From Flavobacteriaceae bacterium CP2B (GTDB taxonomy: Bacteria > Bacteroidota > Bacteroidia > Flavobacteriales > Flavobacteriaceae): DNA of 64,000 nt. Shown here one piece after another: positions 43,601 to 53,375 of the stretch (position 1 is the first letter of the stretch; every line of letters starts with the position of its first letter). The position numbers and the translations under genes are program-made. Location of the stretch: positions 1 to 64,000 of the forward strand of contig LXTR01000028.1 in assembly GCA_001683825.1 (NCBI GenBank). Reading direction: 5' to 3'. The notes beneath the pieces were generated by a model, which worked only from the letters and a program-made list of their open reading frames with translations, was not told the DNA's origin and did no database searches.

Positions 43601-45220
43601 ATGAAATACCCCCTGTTGTTGCTCCTCCTGGGTCTTATTTCCTGCGGCCCTGATAAGGAAAAGGCCGATTTGCTGCTGTACAATGCCCGTATCTATACGG
43701 TAGACGATGCCTTTTCTACGGCATCTTCCCTTGCCGTCAGGGATGGGAAATTTGTGGCCGTAGGCGATTGGGAGGAACTCAGCGCGCGCTTTGAGGCCGA
43801 CTCCCTGGTAGACGCCGGGGGGCGTACGCTGGTCCCGGGCCTTATCGATGCCCATTGCCATTTCTTTGGCCTGGGTGCGAAGACCTTTCAGGTAGACCTC
43901 ACCGGTACCGGAAGTTTTGAGGAGGTGTTGCAACGCGTTACCCGCTTTTATGAAACCCATAAGCCCGATTTTATTTTCGGGACCGGCTGGGACCAGAATG
44001 ACTGGGAGCAAAAAGATTTCCCAAACAAGGAGGAATTGGACAGGCTCTTTCCCCAGCTTGCCGTTGTCCTGGAGCGCATAGATGGCCATGCCATGCTGGT
44101 CAACCAAAAAGCCCTGGACCTTGCGGGGATCCGGCCGGATACCCCGGTGGAGGGGGGAGAAATAGGCAAAGAAAATGGCCGGCTTACCGGGATCCTGATC
44201 GATAAGCCCATGGAGCATATCTGGGCCGTAATGCCGCCCCCAACGCCCGAAAATACCGTAAAGGCACTCAAGGCGGCGGAAAAAACCTGCCTGGACTACG
44301 GCTTGACCACCGTCAACGATGCCGGTCTGGGCCTTGCGGATATTGCCCTGGTGGATAGTTTGCAAAAGGCGGGCGAATTGCGCATCCGTATGTACGCCAT
44401 GGTGAGCAACACCCCCGAAAACCTCGATCATTTCCTGGAACAGGGGCCGCTGAAAACCGACCGCCTCAACGTACGCTCCTTTAAGGTATACGCCGATGGG
44501 GCCCTGGGATCCCGGGGCGCTGCGCTAAAGGCCCCCTATACCGACCTCCCGGGACATTTTGGCGCCATGGTGACCCCGGTGTCGGCTATTGAAAGTACGG
44601 CAGCACGTATTGCCAACTCCGGTTTCCAGATGAATACCCATGCCATTGGCGACTCGGCCAATGCGGTCGTGCTCCGGGCGTATCGGAAAGTTTTGGGCAA
44701 TAAACCGGATAGGCGATGGAAGATAGAGCACGCCCAGGTGGTATCCCCTGAAGACATTCCCCTGTTTGGCGAAGATATCATCCCATCCATTCAGCCTACA
44801 CACGCCACCAGCGATATGTATTGGGCAGAAGACCGGCTGGGGAAAGACCGGGTACAGCATGCCTACAGCTATCAATCGCTACTGGAGCAGGTGGGGGCCG
44901 TGGCCCTTGGGACAGACTTCCCGGTAGAGGGGGTAAGTCCGTTCCATACCTTCTATGCCGCCGTGGCGCGGAAAGACCTGCAGGGATACCCCGAAGGAGG
45001 GTTCCGGGCGGGGGAGGCCCTGAACCGGGAAGATGCGCTAAGGGGGATGACGCGCTGGGCGGCCTGGTCCAATTTTGAGGAAGGGGAAAAGGGGAGTATC
45101 GAAGTGGGAAAATTGGCGGATTTCGTCATTTTAAGCGACGACATCCTCCGGGTTCCGGAACGGGCAATCCCGGGGATCACCGCCGAGGCAGTGTATATCG
45201 CTGGCGAAAAGGTGCGCTAG
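43601..45220 (+). CDS. Amidohydrolase-family lipoprotein (YtcJ-like)
   Basis: The start at 43601 gives MKYPLLLLLLGLISC, a lipoprotein signal, in preference to a start 42 bases earlier. The mature protein, about 525 residues, belongs to the amidohydrolase_3 group. Metal-binding motif GLIDAHCHFFG is at about 94-104, TTVNDAGLG at about 242-250, MNTHAIGDSA at about 347-356 and late aspartate LGTDFPVE at about 442-449. It would be tethered in the periplasm or at the surface and hydrolyse a C-N bond of an unknown compound. It ends in a shared bidirectional terminator. Confidence 0.85.
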   Translation: MKYPLLLLLLGLISCGPDKEKADLLLYNARIYTVDDAFSTASSLAVRDGKFVAVGDWEELSARFEADSLVDAGGRTLVPGLIDAHCHFFGLGAKTFQVDLTGTGSFEEVLQRVTRFYETHKPDFIFGTGWDQNDWEQKDFPNKEELDRLFPQLAVVLERIDGHAMLVNQKALDLAGIRPDTPVEGGEIGKENGRLTGILIDKPMEHIWAVMPPPTPENTVKALKAAEKTCLDYGLTTVNDAGLGLADIALVDSLQKAGELRIRMYAMVSNTPENLDHFLEQGPLKTDRLNVRSFKVYADGALGSRGAALKAPYTDLPGHFGAMVTPVSAIESTAARIANSGFQMNTHAIGDSANAVVLRAYRKVLGNKPDRRWKIEHAQVVSPEDIPLFGEDIIPSIQPTHATSDMYWAEDRLGKDRVQHAYSYQSLLEQVGAVALGTDFPVEGVSPFHTFYAAVARKDLQGYPEGGFRAGEALNREDALRGMTRWAAWSNFEEGEKGSIEVGKLADFVILSDDILRVPERAIPGITAEAVYIAGEKVR

Positions 45221-45242
45221 GGGTAAGGGGTTTTCAGGCATA

Positions 45243-45270
45243 AAAAAACCGGGGCAATCGCTCCGGTTTT
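45243..45270. terminator. Bidirectional terminator
   Basis: A hairpin AAACCGGGGC / GCTCCGGTTT around loop AATC has A-runs before and T-runs after, so it can serve both the amidohydrolase gene (plus) and the DUF2911 gene (minus). Confidence 0.8.
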
Positions 45271-45292
45271 AACGTTTTATGGGAGGGGTTCC

Positions 45293-45838
45293 CTACATGG
45301 CAAACATGATGGGTACCGCAACACGGGTGGTGCCCCAGCCCAGGACCATATGTACCCCGCCTGCCACTTCTTTGTAGGCAATGGAAAAGGCCTCCAGGGA
45401 GTCCGAAGCCTCGGTGGCGGTGGCCTTGACCCTCACGACATCCGCAGATTCGTCATAGGTATAGGCGCCCCATTGGTTGAGGTTTTTGTTCAAAATAACG
45501 GTCCATGTATCTTCGCCCGGGATGGTAAAAAGGGAATAGGTGCCCGCTTTTACCGGGCTGCCTCCAAATTCCGCATCCCCGTAGAAGGTGATCTCGGAGG
45601 CTTCATTGGCCCCGGTACGCCATACTTTGCCGGCAGGGGCAAGGTCAGCCAGGGAACGCCCCTTTAGCTGGGGGCGACTGTAGATCACTTTCACATTCTT
45701 GGCAGATACCCTACCGCCGGGAGGGTAAGAAGCAATGTCGGCCGGGCTTTTGTCGAGCCCGCTGAATTCCTGGGCGGTCATTTCTGTGGTAAACACCAGG
45801 GCAAAGGCCATGATGGCAAGGGTCATAATTTTTTTCAT
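45293..45838 (-). CDS. DUF2911-family exported protein
   Basis: The protein has 181 residues with a signal peptide ending near TAQ. The DUF2911 signature is present: VKVIYSRPQLKGRSLADLAPAGKVWRTGANEASEITFYGDAEFGGSPVKAGTYSLFTIPGEDTWTVILNKN. This is a very common Bacteroidota periplasmic family with a beta-sandwich look and no known activity. It is monocistronic and divergent from asnB across a long AT-rich gap. Confidence 0.9.
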   Translation of the reverse strand: MKKIMTLAIMAFALVFTTEMTAQEFSGLDKSPADIASYPPGGRVSAKNVKVIYSRPQLKGRSLADLAPAGKVWRTGANEASEITFYGDAEFGGSPVKAGTYSLFTIPGEDTWTVILNKNLNQWGAYTYDESADVVRVKATATEASDSLEAFSIAYKEVAGGVHMVLGWGTTRVAVPIMFAM

Positions 45839-46024
45839 AGTGACGTTTGTTTTTCTGAAGGTTAAAACTAACCTGTTTTCAAGAGAATAGTTGATAAAGA
45901 GTCGTTAAAATTTAACATTCTTACAGAATGCCCGGCAACATGAGGAAAGATATTATCAAATATTTCAAATTATAATTAATATACAATAAATGATTATAAA
46001 TAGAAACCAATTAATGTTATTATG

Positions 46025-46055
46025 TTTTATATCAATATTTGAAAACCCATCTTTG
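46025..46055 (+). promoter_or_regulatory. Predicted promoter of asnB
   Basis: TTTT at 46025-46028 is followed after 19 bases by CATCTTTG (46048-46055), one mismatch from TAnnTTTG. The surrounding 255-base gap is very AT-rich in an otherwise GC-rich region, consistent with promoter and upstream activating sequence. Confidence 0.45.
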
Positions 46056-46093
46056 CTTCGAAATTAAAAAATAAATATTCTAAAAATAGTACT

Positions 46094-47764
46094 ATGTGTG
46101 GAATTGTTTGTGCCTTTGATGTGAAGGAGCGTACGGAAACGCTAAGGCCTCAGTTGTTGGAAATGGCCAAAAAGGTGCGGCATCGCGGACCGGACTGGAG
46201 TGGGATTTATGCCGATGATCGTGCGATCCTGGCCCATGAGCGCCTGGCGATCGTAGATCCTGCCTCGGGGAAGCAGCCCTTGCTGAGCCCTGACGGGAAG
46301 CTGGTACTGGCGGCGAATGGGGAGATCTACAACCACCGGGAGTTGCGCAAGCAATTTGAAGGCCGCTATGCCTTCAGGACGGCCTCGGATTGCGAAGTAA
46401 TCCTGGCCCTCTACCAGGAAAAAGGCCCGGCCTTCCTGGATGAAATGAACGGTATATTTGGCTTTGCCATATACGACAGCGAGAAGGATACCTATTTTAT
46501 CGCCCGCGACCATATGGGTATTATCCCCTTATATATTGGATGGGATAAGAACGGGACCTTCTACGTGGCTTCTGAATTAAAAGCCCTGGAGGGTACCTGT
46601 ACCAAAATCCAATTATTCCCTCCGGGACATTACCTCCACAGTGAAGAAGGCGAGTTTAAGCGCTGGTACTCACGCGACTGGATGGAATACGATGCCGTAA
46701 AAGAGAACGAGACCAGCATAGATGCGATCCGGGACGCACTGGAAGCAGCAGTACACCGGCAGCTGATGTCCGACGTGCCTTATGGGGTGCTCTTGTCGGG
46801 CGGGCTCGACTCGTCCATAACCTCGGCTGTGGCCAAGAAGTATGCCCAGAAACGCATTGAATCGGATGATACCGCCGAAGCCTGGTGGCCCCGGTTGCAC
46901 TCTTTTTCGGTAGGCTTGGAAGGCTCACCCGACCTGGCCGCGGCCCGCAAGGTGGCAGACCATATCGGGACCGTGCACCACGAGATCGTGTTTACCATAC
47001 AGGAGGGGCTGGACGCGGTTAAGGATGTGATTTATAACCTGGAAACCTATGATATTACCACCATCAGGGCGGCTACGCCTATGTACCTTATGGCCCGGGT
47101 GATCAAATCCATGGGCATCAAAATGGTGCTTTCGGGCGAAGGGGCCGATGAACTGTTTGGCGGCTATTTGTACTTTCACAAAGCCCCGAACGCCAGGGAA
47201 TTTCATGAAGAGACGGTCCGGAAACTGGACAAACTGCATATGTATGATTGCCTTCGGGCCAACAAGGCCCTGGCTGCCTGGGGAATAGAAGGGCGGGTGC
47301 CCTTCCTGGACAAGGAGTTTATGGACGTGGCCATGCGCATTAACCCGGAAGACAAAATGATCAACGGGGAACGGATGGAAAAATGGGTGGTGCGAAAGGC
47401 CTTTGAATCCTATTTGCCCGAAAGTGTCACCTGGAGGCAAAAAGAACAGTTTTCGGACGGGGTGGGCTACAGCTGGATCGATACCCTGAAGGGGCTGGTT
47501 GCCAGCGAAGTAAGCGATGAACAATTGGCCAACGCCAAATTCCGGTTCCCTATCCAAACCCCGGCGACCAAGGAAGAATTTTATTACCGGGCCATATTTG
47601 AATCGCATTTCCCCAGTGATGCGGCAGCACTGAGCGTACCCCAGGAACCCTCGGTGGCTTGCAGCACCAGGATCGCCCTGGAATGGGACGAGGCGTTCAA
47701 AAACATGAACGAGCCCTCGGGCAGGGCGGTGTCAAAGGTACACGCAGACGCCTATGTGAAATAA
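46094..47764 (+). CDS. asnB: Asparagine synthase B (glutamine-hydrolysing)
   Basis: The protein has 556 residues. Cys2 of MCGIVCAFDV is the glutaminase nucleophile after removal of Met1; the class II amidotransferase domain covers about 2-190 (RHRGPDWSG, NGEIYNHRELR). The ATP-pyrophosphatase domain follows with LLSGGLDSSITSAVAKK at about 234-250 and the downstream LSGEGADELFGGY block. It makes asparagine from aspartate, glutamine and ATP. Domain content and length fit the AsnB form close to enteric AsnB. Confidence 0.95.
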   Translation: MCGIVCAFDVKERTETLRPQLLEMAKKVRHRGPDWSGIYADDRAILAHERLAIVDPASGKQPLLSPDGKLVLAANGEIYNHRELRKQFEGRYAFRTASDCEVILALYQEKGPAFLDEMNGIFGFAIYDSEKDTYFIARDHMGIIPLYIGWDKNGTFYVASELKALEGTCTKIQLFPPGHYLHSEEGEFKRWYSRDWMEYDAVKENETSIDAIRDALEAAVHRQLMSDVPYGVLLSGGLDSSITSAVAKKYAQKRIESDDTAEAWWPRLHSFSVGLEGSPDLAAARKVADHIGTVHHEIVFTIQEGLDAVKDVIYNLETYDITTIRAATPMYLMARVIKSMGIKMVLSGEGADELFGGYLYFHKAPNAREFHEETVRKLDKLHMYDCLRANKALAAWGIEGRVPFLDKEFMDVAMRINPEDKMINGERMEKWVVRKAFESYLPESVTWRQKEQFSDGVGYSWIDTLKGLVASEVSDEQLANAKFRFPIQTPATKEEFYYRAIFESHFPSDAAALSVPQEPSVACSTRIALEWDEAFKNMNEPSGRAVSKVHADAYVK

Positions 47765-47821
47765 ACCAGACCATGGGGCCGCATGGCTCCGCTTCCTGAA
47801 CACGTGGAAACAGGAACCCCC

Positions 47822-47852
47822 GAAAAGCACCATCAGGATGGTGCTTTTCTGC
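47822..47852 (+). terminator. Terminator downstream of asnB
   Basis: A perfect 12-13-bp stem (GAAAAGCACCATC / GATGGTGCTTTTC) closes a tiny loop. The T-run is inside the 3' arm, so folding strength rather than a long U-tract would drive termination. Confidence 0.65.
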
Positions 47853-50013
<2,161 letters not shown>

Positions 50014-50031
50014 GAATCACCGTTTCACAAC

Positions 50032-50062
50032 AAAAACCCCGACCGAATGGCCGGGGTTTTTT
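50032..50062 (+). terminator. Terminator downstream of gyrB
   Basis: The hairpin is AAAACCCCGACC / GGCCGGGGTTTT with loop GAAT and one A-C mismatch, followed by six T. Confidence 0.85.
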
Positions 50063-50085
50063 AGTTTTAGGCCAAAATCAGAAAA

Positions 50086-51099
50086 ATGAAGAAAATTCTT
50101 ATAGTTTTCGCGATGGGGGCATCGGCGGTGCTCAGCGCACAATCCAATGTGAATGAGCTTTTTGCCGCTGGCCTTGACGATGCCGAACGGTTTACCAACG
50201 ACTACCTCGCCCCGGTTTCTGAAGGAGCTATCTACAGTATTGCCGGAGGCTGGTATAATACGGCCGATGCAAAGCCCCTGGGGGGGTTTGAGATCTCCAT
50301 CATTGGCAACATGACTTCCTATAAAAACAAGGACGATAAAAAGGCCTTTGTATTGAACACGGCTGATTATGAGAACCTGCAGTTTGTGGACGGCAGTACC
50401 TCCAAACCGGTCTCCACCGCTTTGGGGGACATCCAGGGGGTCCGTGTCTTCGTCGAAGCCGAAATAGCCCCCGGGGTTACCTCAAGGGAAGAGTTTGAAC
50501 TGCCCTCGGGACTGGCTTCAGAAGACATCAATTTTATCCCGTCGGGGTTTATACAGGCGAGTGTCGGACTTATCAAGGGAACGGAACTGAAGGCCCGTTT
50601 CCTCCCCAAGATCAATACCGATGAGGTGTCTATAGGCTTTTACGGGCTGGGCATACAGCATGAATTCACCAAGCACCTGCCGGCAGACAAAGTCCTCCCG
50701 GTAGCTATTTCTGGGGTGATTGGCTATACCCATTTGGACGGAACCTATGATTTTACCGAGACCGGTATCGTAGACGGGGCCGATCAACGCCTGGACGTTG
50801 CCATCAATACCTGGATCTTCCAGGCCGTGGTTTCTACCCGCCTGCCCGTCATTAATTTTTATGGAGGGCTGGGGTACCTGAGTGGGAAGTCAGAAACCGA
50901 CGTGCTGGGGACCTATACCGTAACCTCCGGACCTTTCCAGCAAAGCTACCAGGATCCCTTCAGCCTGACCAGGAAGGCCAGTGGGGTGACCGCCAACATT
51001 GGGACCAAACTTAAGCTGGGATTCTTCAGGCTGCATGCTGATTACAGCATTGCCGAATTTAACAACCTATCCGTCGGCCTGAACTTCGGGTTCCGTTAG
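50086..51099 (+). CDS. DUF6588-family exported (outer-membrane-like) protein
   Basis: The protein has 337 residues with a signal peptide ending near LSAQ. The N-terminal NVNELFAAGLDDAERFTNDYLAPVSEGAIYSIAGGWYNTADAKPLGGFEI is the hallmark of the DUF6588 group in Flavobacteria. The remainder consists of amphipathic strands, closing with a terminal strand NNLSVGLNFGFR that ends in an aromatic residue two before the end, in keeping with an outer-membrane barrel of about 12 strands. The function is unknown. It starts 24 bases after the gyrB terminator and is likely an independent transcript. Confidence 0.8.
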   Translation: MKKILIVFAMGASAVLSAQSNVNELFAAGLDDAERFTNDYLAPVSEGAIYSIAGGWYNTADAKPLGGFEISIIGNMTSYKNKDDKKAFVLNTADYENLQFVDGSTSKPVSTALGDIQGVRVFVEAEIAPGVTSREEFELPSGLASEDINFIPSGFIQASVGLIKGTELKARFLPKINTDEVSIGFYGLGIQHEFTKHLPADKVLPVAISGVIGYTHLDGTYDFTETGIVDGADQRLDVAINTWIFQAVVSTRLPVINFYGGLGYLSGKSETDVLGTYTVTSGPFQQSYQDPFSLTRKASGVTANIGTKLKLGFFRLHADYSIAEFNNLSVGLNFGFR

Positions 51100-51456
51100 G
51101 CACCCGGGGCCGCCTCTGAGACGGTATCACATACCAACCCAACCATATGCTTGCCAAATGACCCGGGGCGCCTGCCGTTCCGGGTTGTTGGTTTCTTATG
51201 CTGCGGTTGGCCCGGACAAACAACCACCTATTCCGGGCCCCATAGCCCGCAGGGTCACAAGCGGCCCTGTAGGAACCATCCCACGGCACTGTATTTTTTA
51301 CCGTATCCTGACAACGGATGGGGGGTCCGATCCGGCTTTATAACCGCCGGGCCGCTAAAGCGTGGGAAGGGCAGGCTATGCTTCCCGTGGGTAAGCTGCC
51401 CGGCCGTAAGCCCGGAGGGAGGACGTCCGGCCGGTGGCCGTTTGGGTGTGGTCAGC
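51100..51456. other. GC-rich intergenic region with strong inverted repeats
   Basis: There is no credible gene on either strand. The stretch carries several inverted repeats, for example CCGGCCG ... CGGCCGG around a 21-base interval near 51398-51432, and GGGCAG ... CTGCCC near 51370-51402. It may encode a structured RNA or be the remnant of a mobile sequence; nothing decides between these. Confidence 0.4.
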
Positions 51457-51488
51457 AAAAAAAAACAGCCCGCAAGGGTACGGGCTGT
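51457..51488 (-). terminator. Terminator of the small lipoprotein gene
   Basis: Read on the minus strand, CAGCCCG pairs with CGGGCTG around an 8-base loop and is followed directly by nine T. Confidence 0.9.
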
Positions 51489-51516
51489 CTTCAGAAATAT
51501 ATGGAAAATTGGGGAC

Positions 51517-51888
51517 TTACTCTCGTGTGGCCAGCACAACGCCTTTTTCATCTTCAAGGGTTACCCCGTCGGGGCCCTCTTTCATGCGTACGACGGCTGG
51601 GGGCATATCGGTACCCGGGTAGGAAATCGTATACAGGTCTCCGTTCCGTTCCCATTTGTAATCGGTTTTAAATGCCAGTGAATTTCCTTCGTACCGGTGG
51701 TAGCGCCCTAGGTAGACATCATTGAAGATCCACTCCTTGCGCAGGCTTATTTTTTCGGTACTGCTCAGGGTATTTACCTCCGTTTTGTACCAAATCCCGA
51801 TCACGGGATCGTTATTTTCGGGTATCCTCGAACAGTTGCTGGCAAAGATGATCGCCAATATGGCTACCAAAGAAAATACTCTTTTCAT
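51517..51888 (-). CDS. Small lipocalin-like lipoprotein
   Basis: The protein has 123 residues with a lipoprotein signal (VAILAIIFASNC, lipidated Cys19 or near). The mature part is a single small beta-rich domain: DPVIGIWYKTEVNTLSSTEKISLRKEWIFNDVYLGRYHRYEGNSLAFKTDYKWERNGDLYTISY, the GxW start and strand pattern of lipocalin-like domains in Bacteroidota. The ligand is unknown. It is monocistronic with its own terminator. Confidence 0.75.
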   Translation of the reverse strand: MKRVFSLVAILAIIFASNCSRIPENNDPVIGIWYKTEVNTLSSTEKISLRKEWIFNDVYLGRYHRYEGNSLAFKTDYKWERNGDLYTISYPGTDMPPAVVRMKEGPDGVTLEDEKGVVLATRE

Positions 51889-52099
51889 GGGCGTAGGTCA
51901 GATTTGGGATTTGGGTACATGGTTAACGTCCGCTTGGGTTGATCTATTGTGTCAAATCGACATACTGCATCCCTGGTGGCGGATTCTTCGTTAAAACGCT
52001 TTTTTCTTTAACATTTAGACCTTTTCAACCCCTTTTCCGGACCGGTGGGAAAGGAGATACATATTCGCGCCGGTCCGCAGGATTCTGTTAAAAAATCAG

Positions 52100-52107
52100 T
52101 ACTTTTG
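52100..52107 (+). promoter_or_regulatory. Predicted -7 element of mdh
   Basis: TACTTTTG matches TAnnTTTG exactly, 38 bases before the mdh start. No clear -33 TTTG is found at the usual distance. Confidence 0.4.
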
Positions 52108-52144
52108 GGCGAGTAGAATGTAAACCTAATTAAACACAGAACAC

Positions 52145-53071
52145 ATGAAAGTTACCATCGTTGGGGCCGGTGCGGTAGGCGCCAGTTGTGCAGAATACAT
52201 AGCGATCAAGGATTTCGCAGCAGAAGTAGTGCTGCTAGACATTAAGGAGGGGGTAGCCGAAGGCAAGGCCATGGACCTGATGCAAACCGCATCCCTGAAC
52301 AGTTTTGATACCAAGATTGTAGGCACCACCAGTGATTATTCCAGGACCGCCGGCAGTGATGTAGCGGTGATTACCTCTGGCATACCCCGTAAACCCGGGA
52401 TGACCCGGGAGGAATTGATAGGGATTAACGCAGGGATTGTCCGCGAGGTGGCTTCCAACCTCCTGAAGCATTCTCCCGGGGTGACCCTCATCGTGGTGAG
52501 CAACCCTATGGATACCATGACCTACCTGGTCCATAAAACCACAGGGCTTCCCAAGAACAGGATTATTGGTATGGGTGGGGCCCTGGATAGCGCCCGTTTT
52601 AAATACCGCCTTGCCGAAGCGCTGGGGGCGCCCATCTCGGATGTGGATGGAATGGTGATCGGCGGACACAGTGATACCGGCATGGTACCCCTGACCCGGC
52701 ACGCTACCAGGAACAGTGTCAAGGTTTCCGAGTTTCTATCTGCAGACCGGCTCACGCAGGTCGCCGAAGATACCAAGGTGGGTGGGGCCACCCTTACCAA
52801 ATTGCTGGGTACCAGCGCGTGGTATGCCCCCGGGGCCGCGGTTTCGGCCCTGGTACAGGCCATTGCCTGCGACCAGAAGAAGCTCTTCCCCTGTTCCGCT
52901 TTCCTGGACGGGGAATACGGCCTGAAGGATATTTGTATAGGGGTCCCTGTACTCCTTGGTAAGGACGGGATAGAAAAAATTGTAAGCATTGAACTGGACG
53001 CAGCTGAAAAGGCTAAAATGAAGGAAAGTGCCGAAGGGGTCCGCAAAGTAAACGACTTGTTGCAGCTGTAA
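52145..53071 (+). CDS. mdh: Malate dehydrogenase (NAD)
   Basis: The protein has 308 residues. The Rossmann motif VGAGAVGASCAEYIA is at the N-terminus with acceptor Asp in LLDIKEG favouring NAD. Substrate-site arginines lie in IPRKPGMTREEL, and VVSNPMDTMTYLVHKTTGLPKNRIIGMGGALDSARF precedes the catalytic His in GGHSDTGMVPL. This is the LDH-like bacterial MDH type. It oxidises malate to oxaloacetate in the TCA cycle. It is monocistronic, with promoter and terminator visible. Confidence 0.96.
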   Translation: MKVTIVGAGAVGASCAEYIAIKDFAAEVVLLDIKEGVAEGKAMDLMQTASLNSFDTKIVGTTSDYSRTAGSDVAVITSGIPRKPGMTREELIGINAGIVREVASNLLKHSPGVTLIVVSNPMDTMTYLVHKTTGLPKNRIIGMGGALDSARFKYRLAEALGAPISDVDGMVIGGHSDTGMVPLTRHATRNSVKVSEFLSADRLTQVAEDTKVGGATLTKLLGTSAWYAPGAAVSALVQAIACDQKKLFPCSAFLDGEYGLKDICIGVPVLLGKDGIEKIVSIELDAAEKAKMKESAEGVRKVNDLLQL

Positions 53072-53102
53072 GCCGGAGTACTTTTATCCGTATCATACGA
53101 TG

Positions 53103-53136
53103 AAACCAGGGGTCGTAATTACCCCTGGTTTTTCTT
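53103..53136 (+). terminator. Terminator downstream of mdh
   Basis: An 11-bp perfect stem (AAACCAGGGGT / ACCCCTGGTTT) around loop CGTAATT is followed by T-rich sequence. Confidence 0.9.
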
Positions 53137-53375
53137 TGTAACCCCCGTACGGTCTGCCTGGCGATGCAAACCTGCAGCTGGTTCCCGGGAGCGGTGATTT
53201 GGGGTAGCTGTTAATTTGAATACTGGATATCAGCTAGTTGCATTCGGAATTATAACCGTGGCACCCAATTTGGGAATGAGGGCACAAGCACCATAAATAA
53301 ATTGTCAATTCCTAGTGTAAATCATATATTTGCACGCTATTCACCAACACCATCTAATCAATAATAGAGAGACCC
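53137..53375. other. Intergenic region upstream of secDF
   Basis: No gene is seen. The left part is GC-rich and featureless; the right part is AT-rich and contains the secDF promoter. Confidence 0.5.
53302..53332 (+). promoter_or_regulatory. Predicted promoter of secDF
   Basis: TTG at 53302-53304 is followed after 20 bases by TATATTTG (53325-53332), an exact match to the Bacteroidota -7 box. The leader of about 35 bases ends at ATG 53376. Confidence 0.65.

Noticed and set aside
51151-51681. Plus-strand open frame of 176 codons after the DUF6588 gene
   Set aside because: It spans a terminator and runs antisense to a lipoprotein gene; no protein-like pattern.
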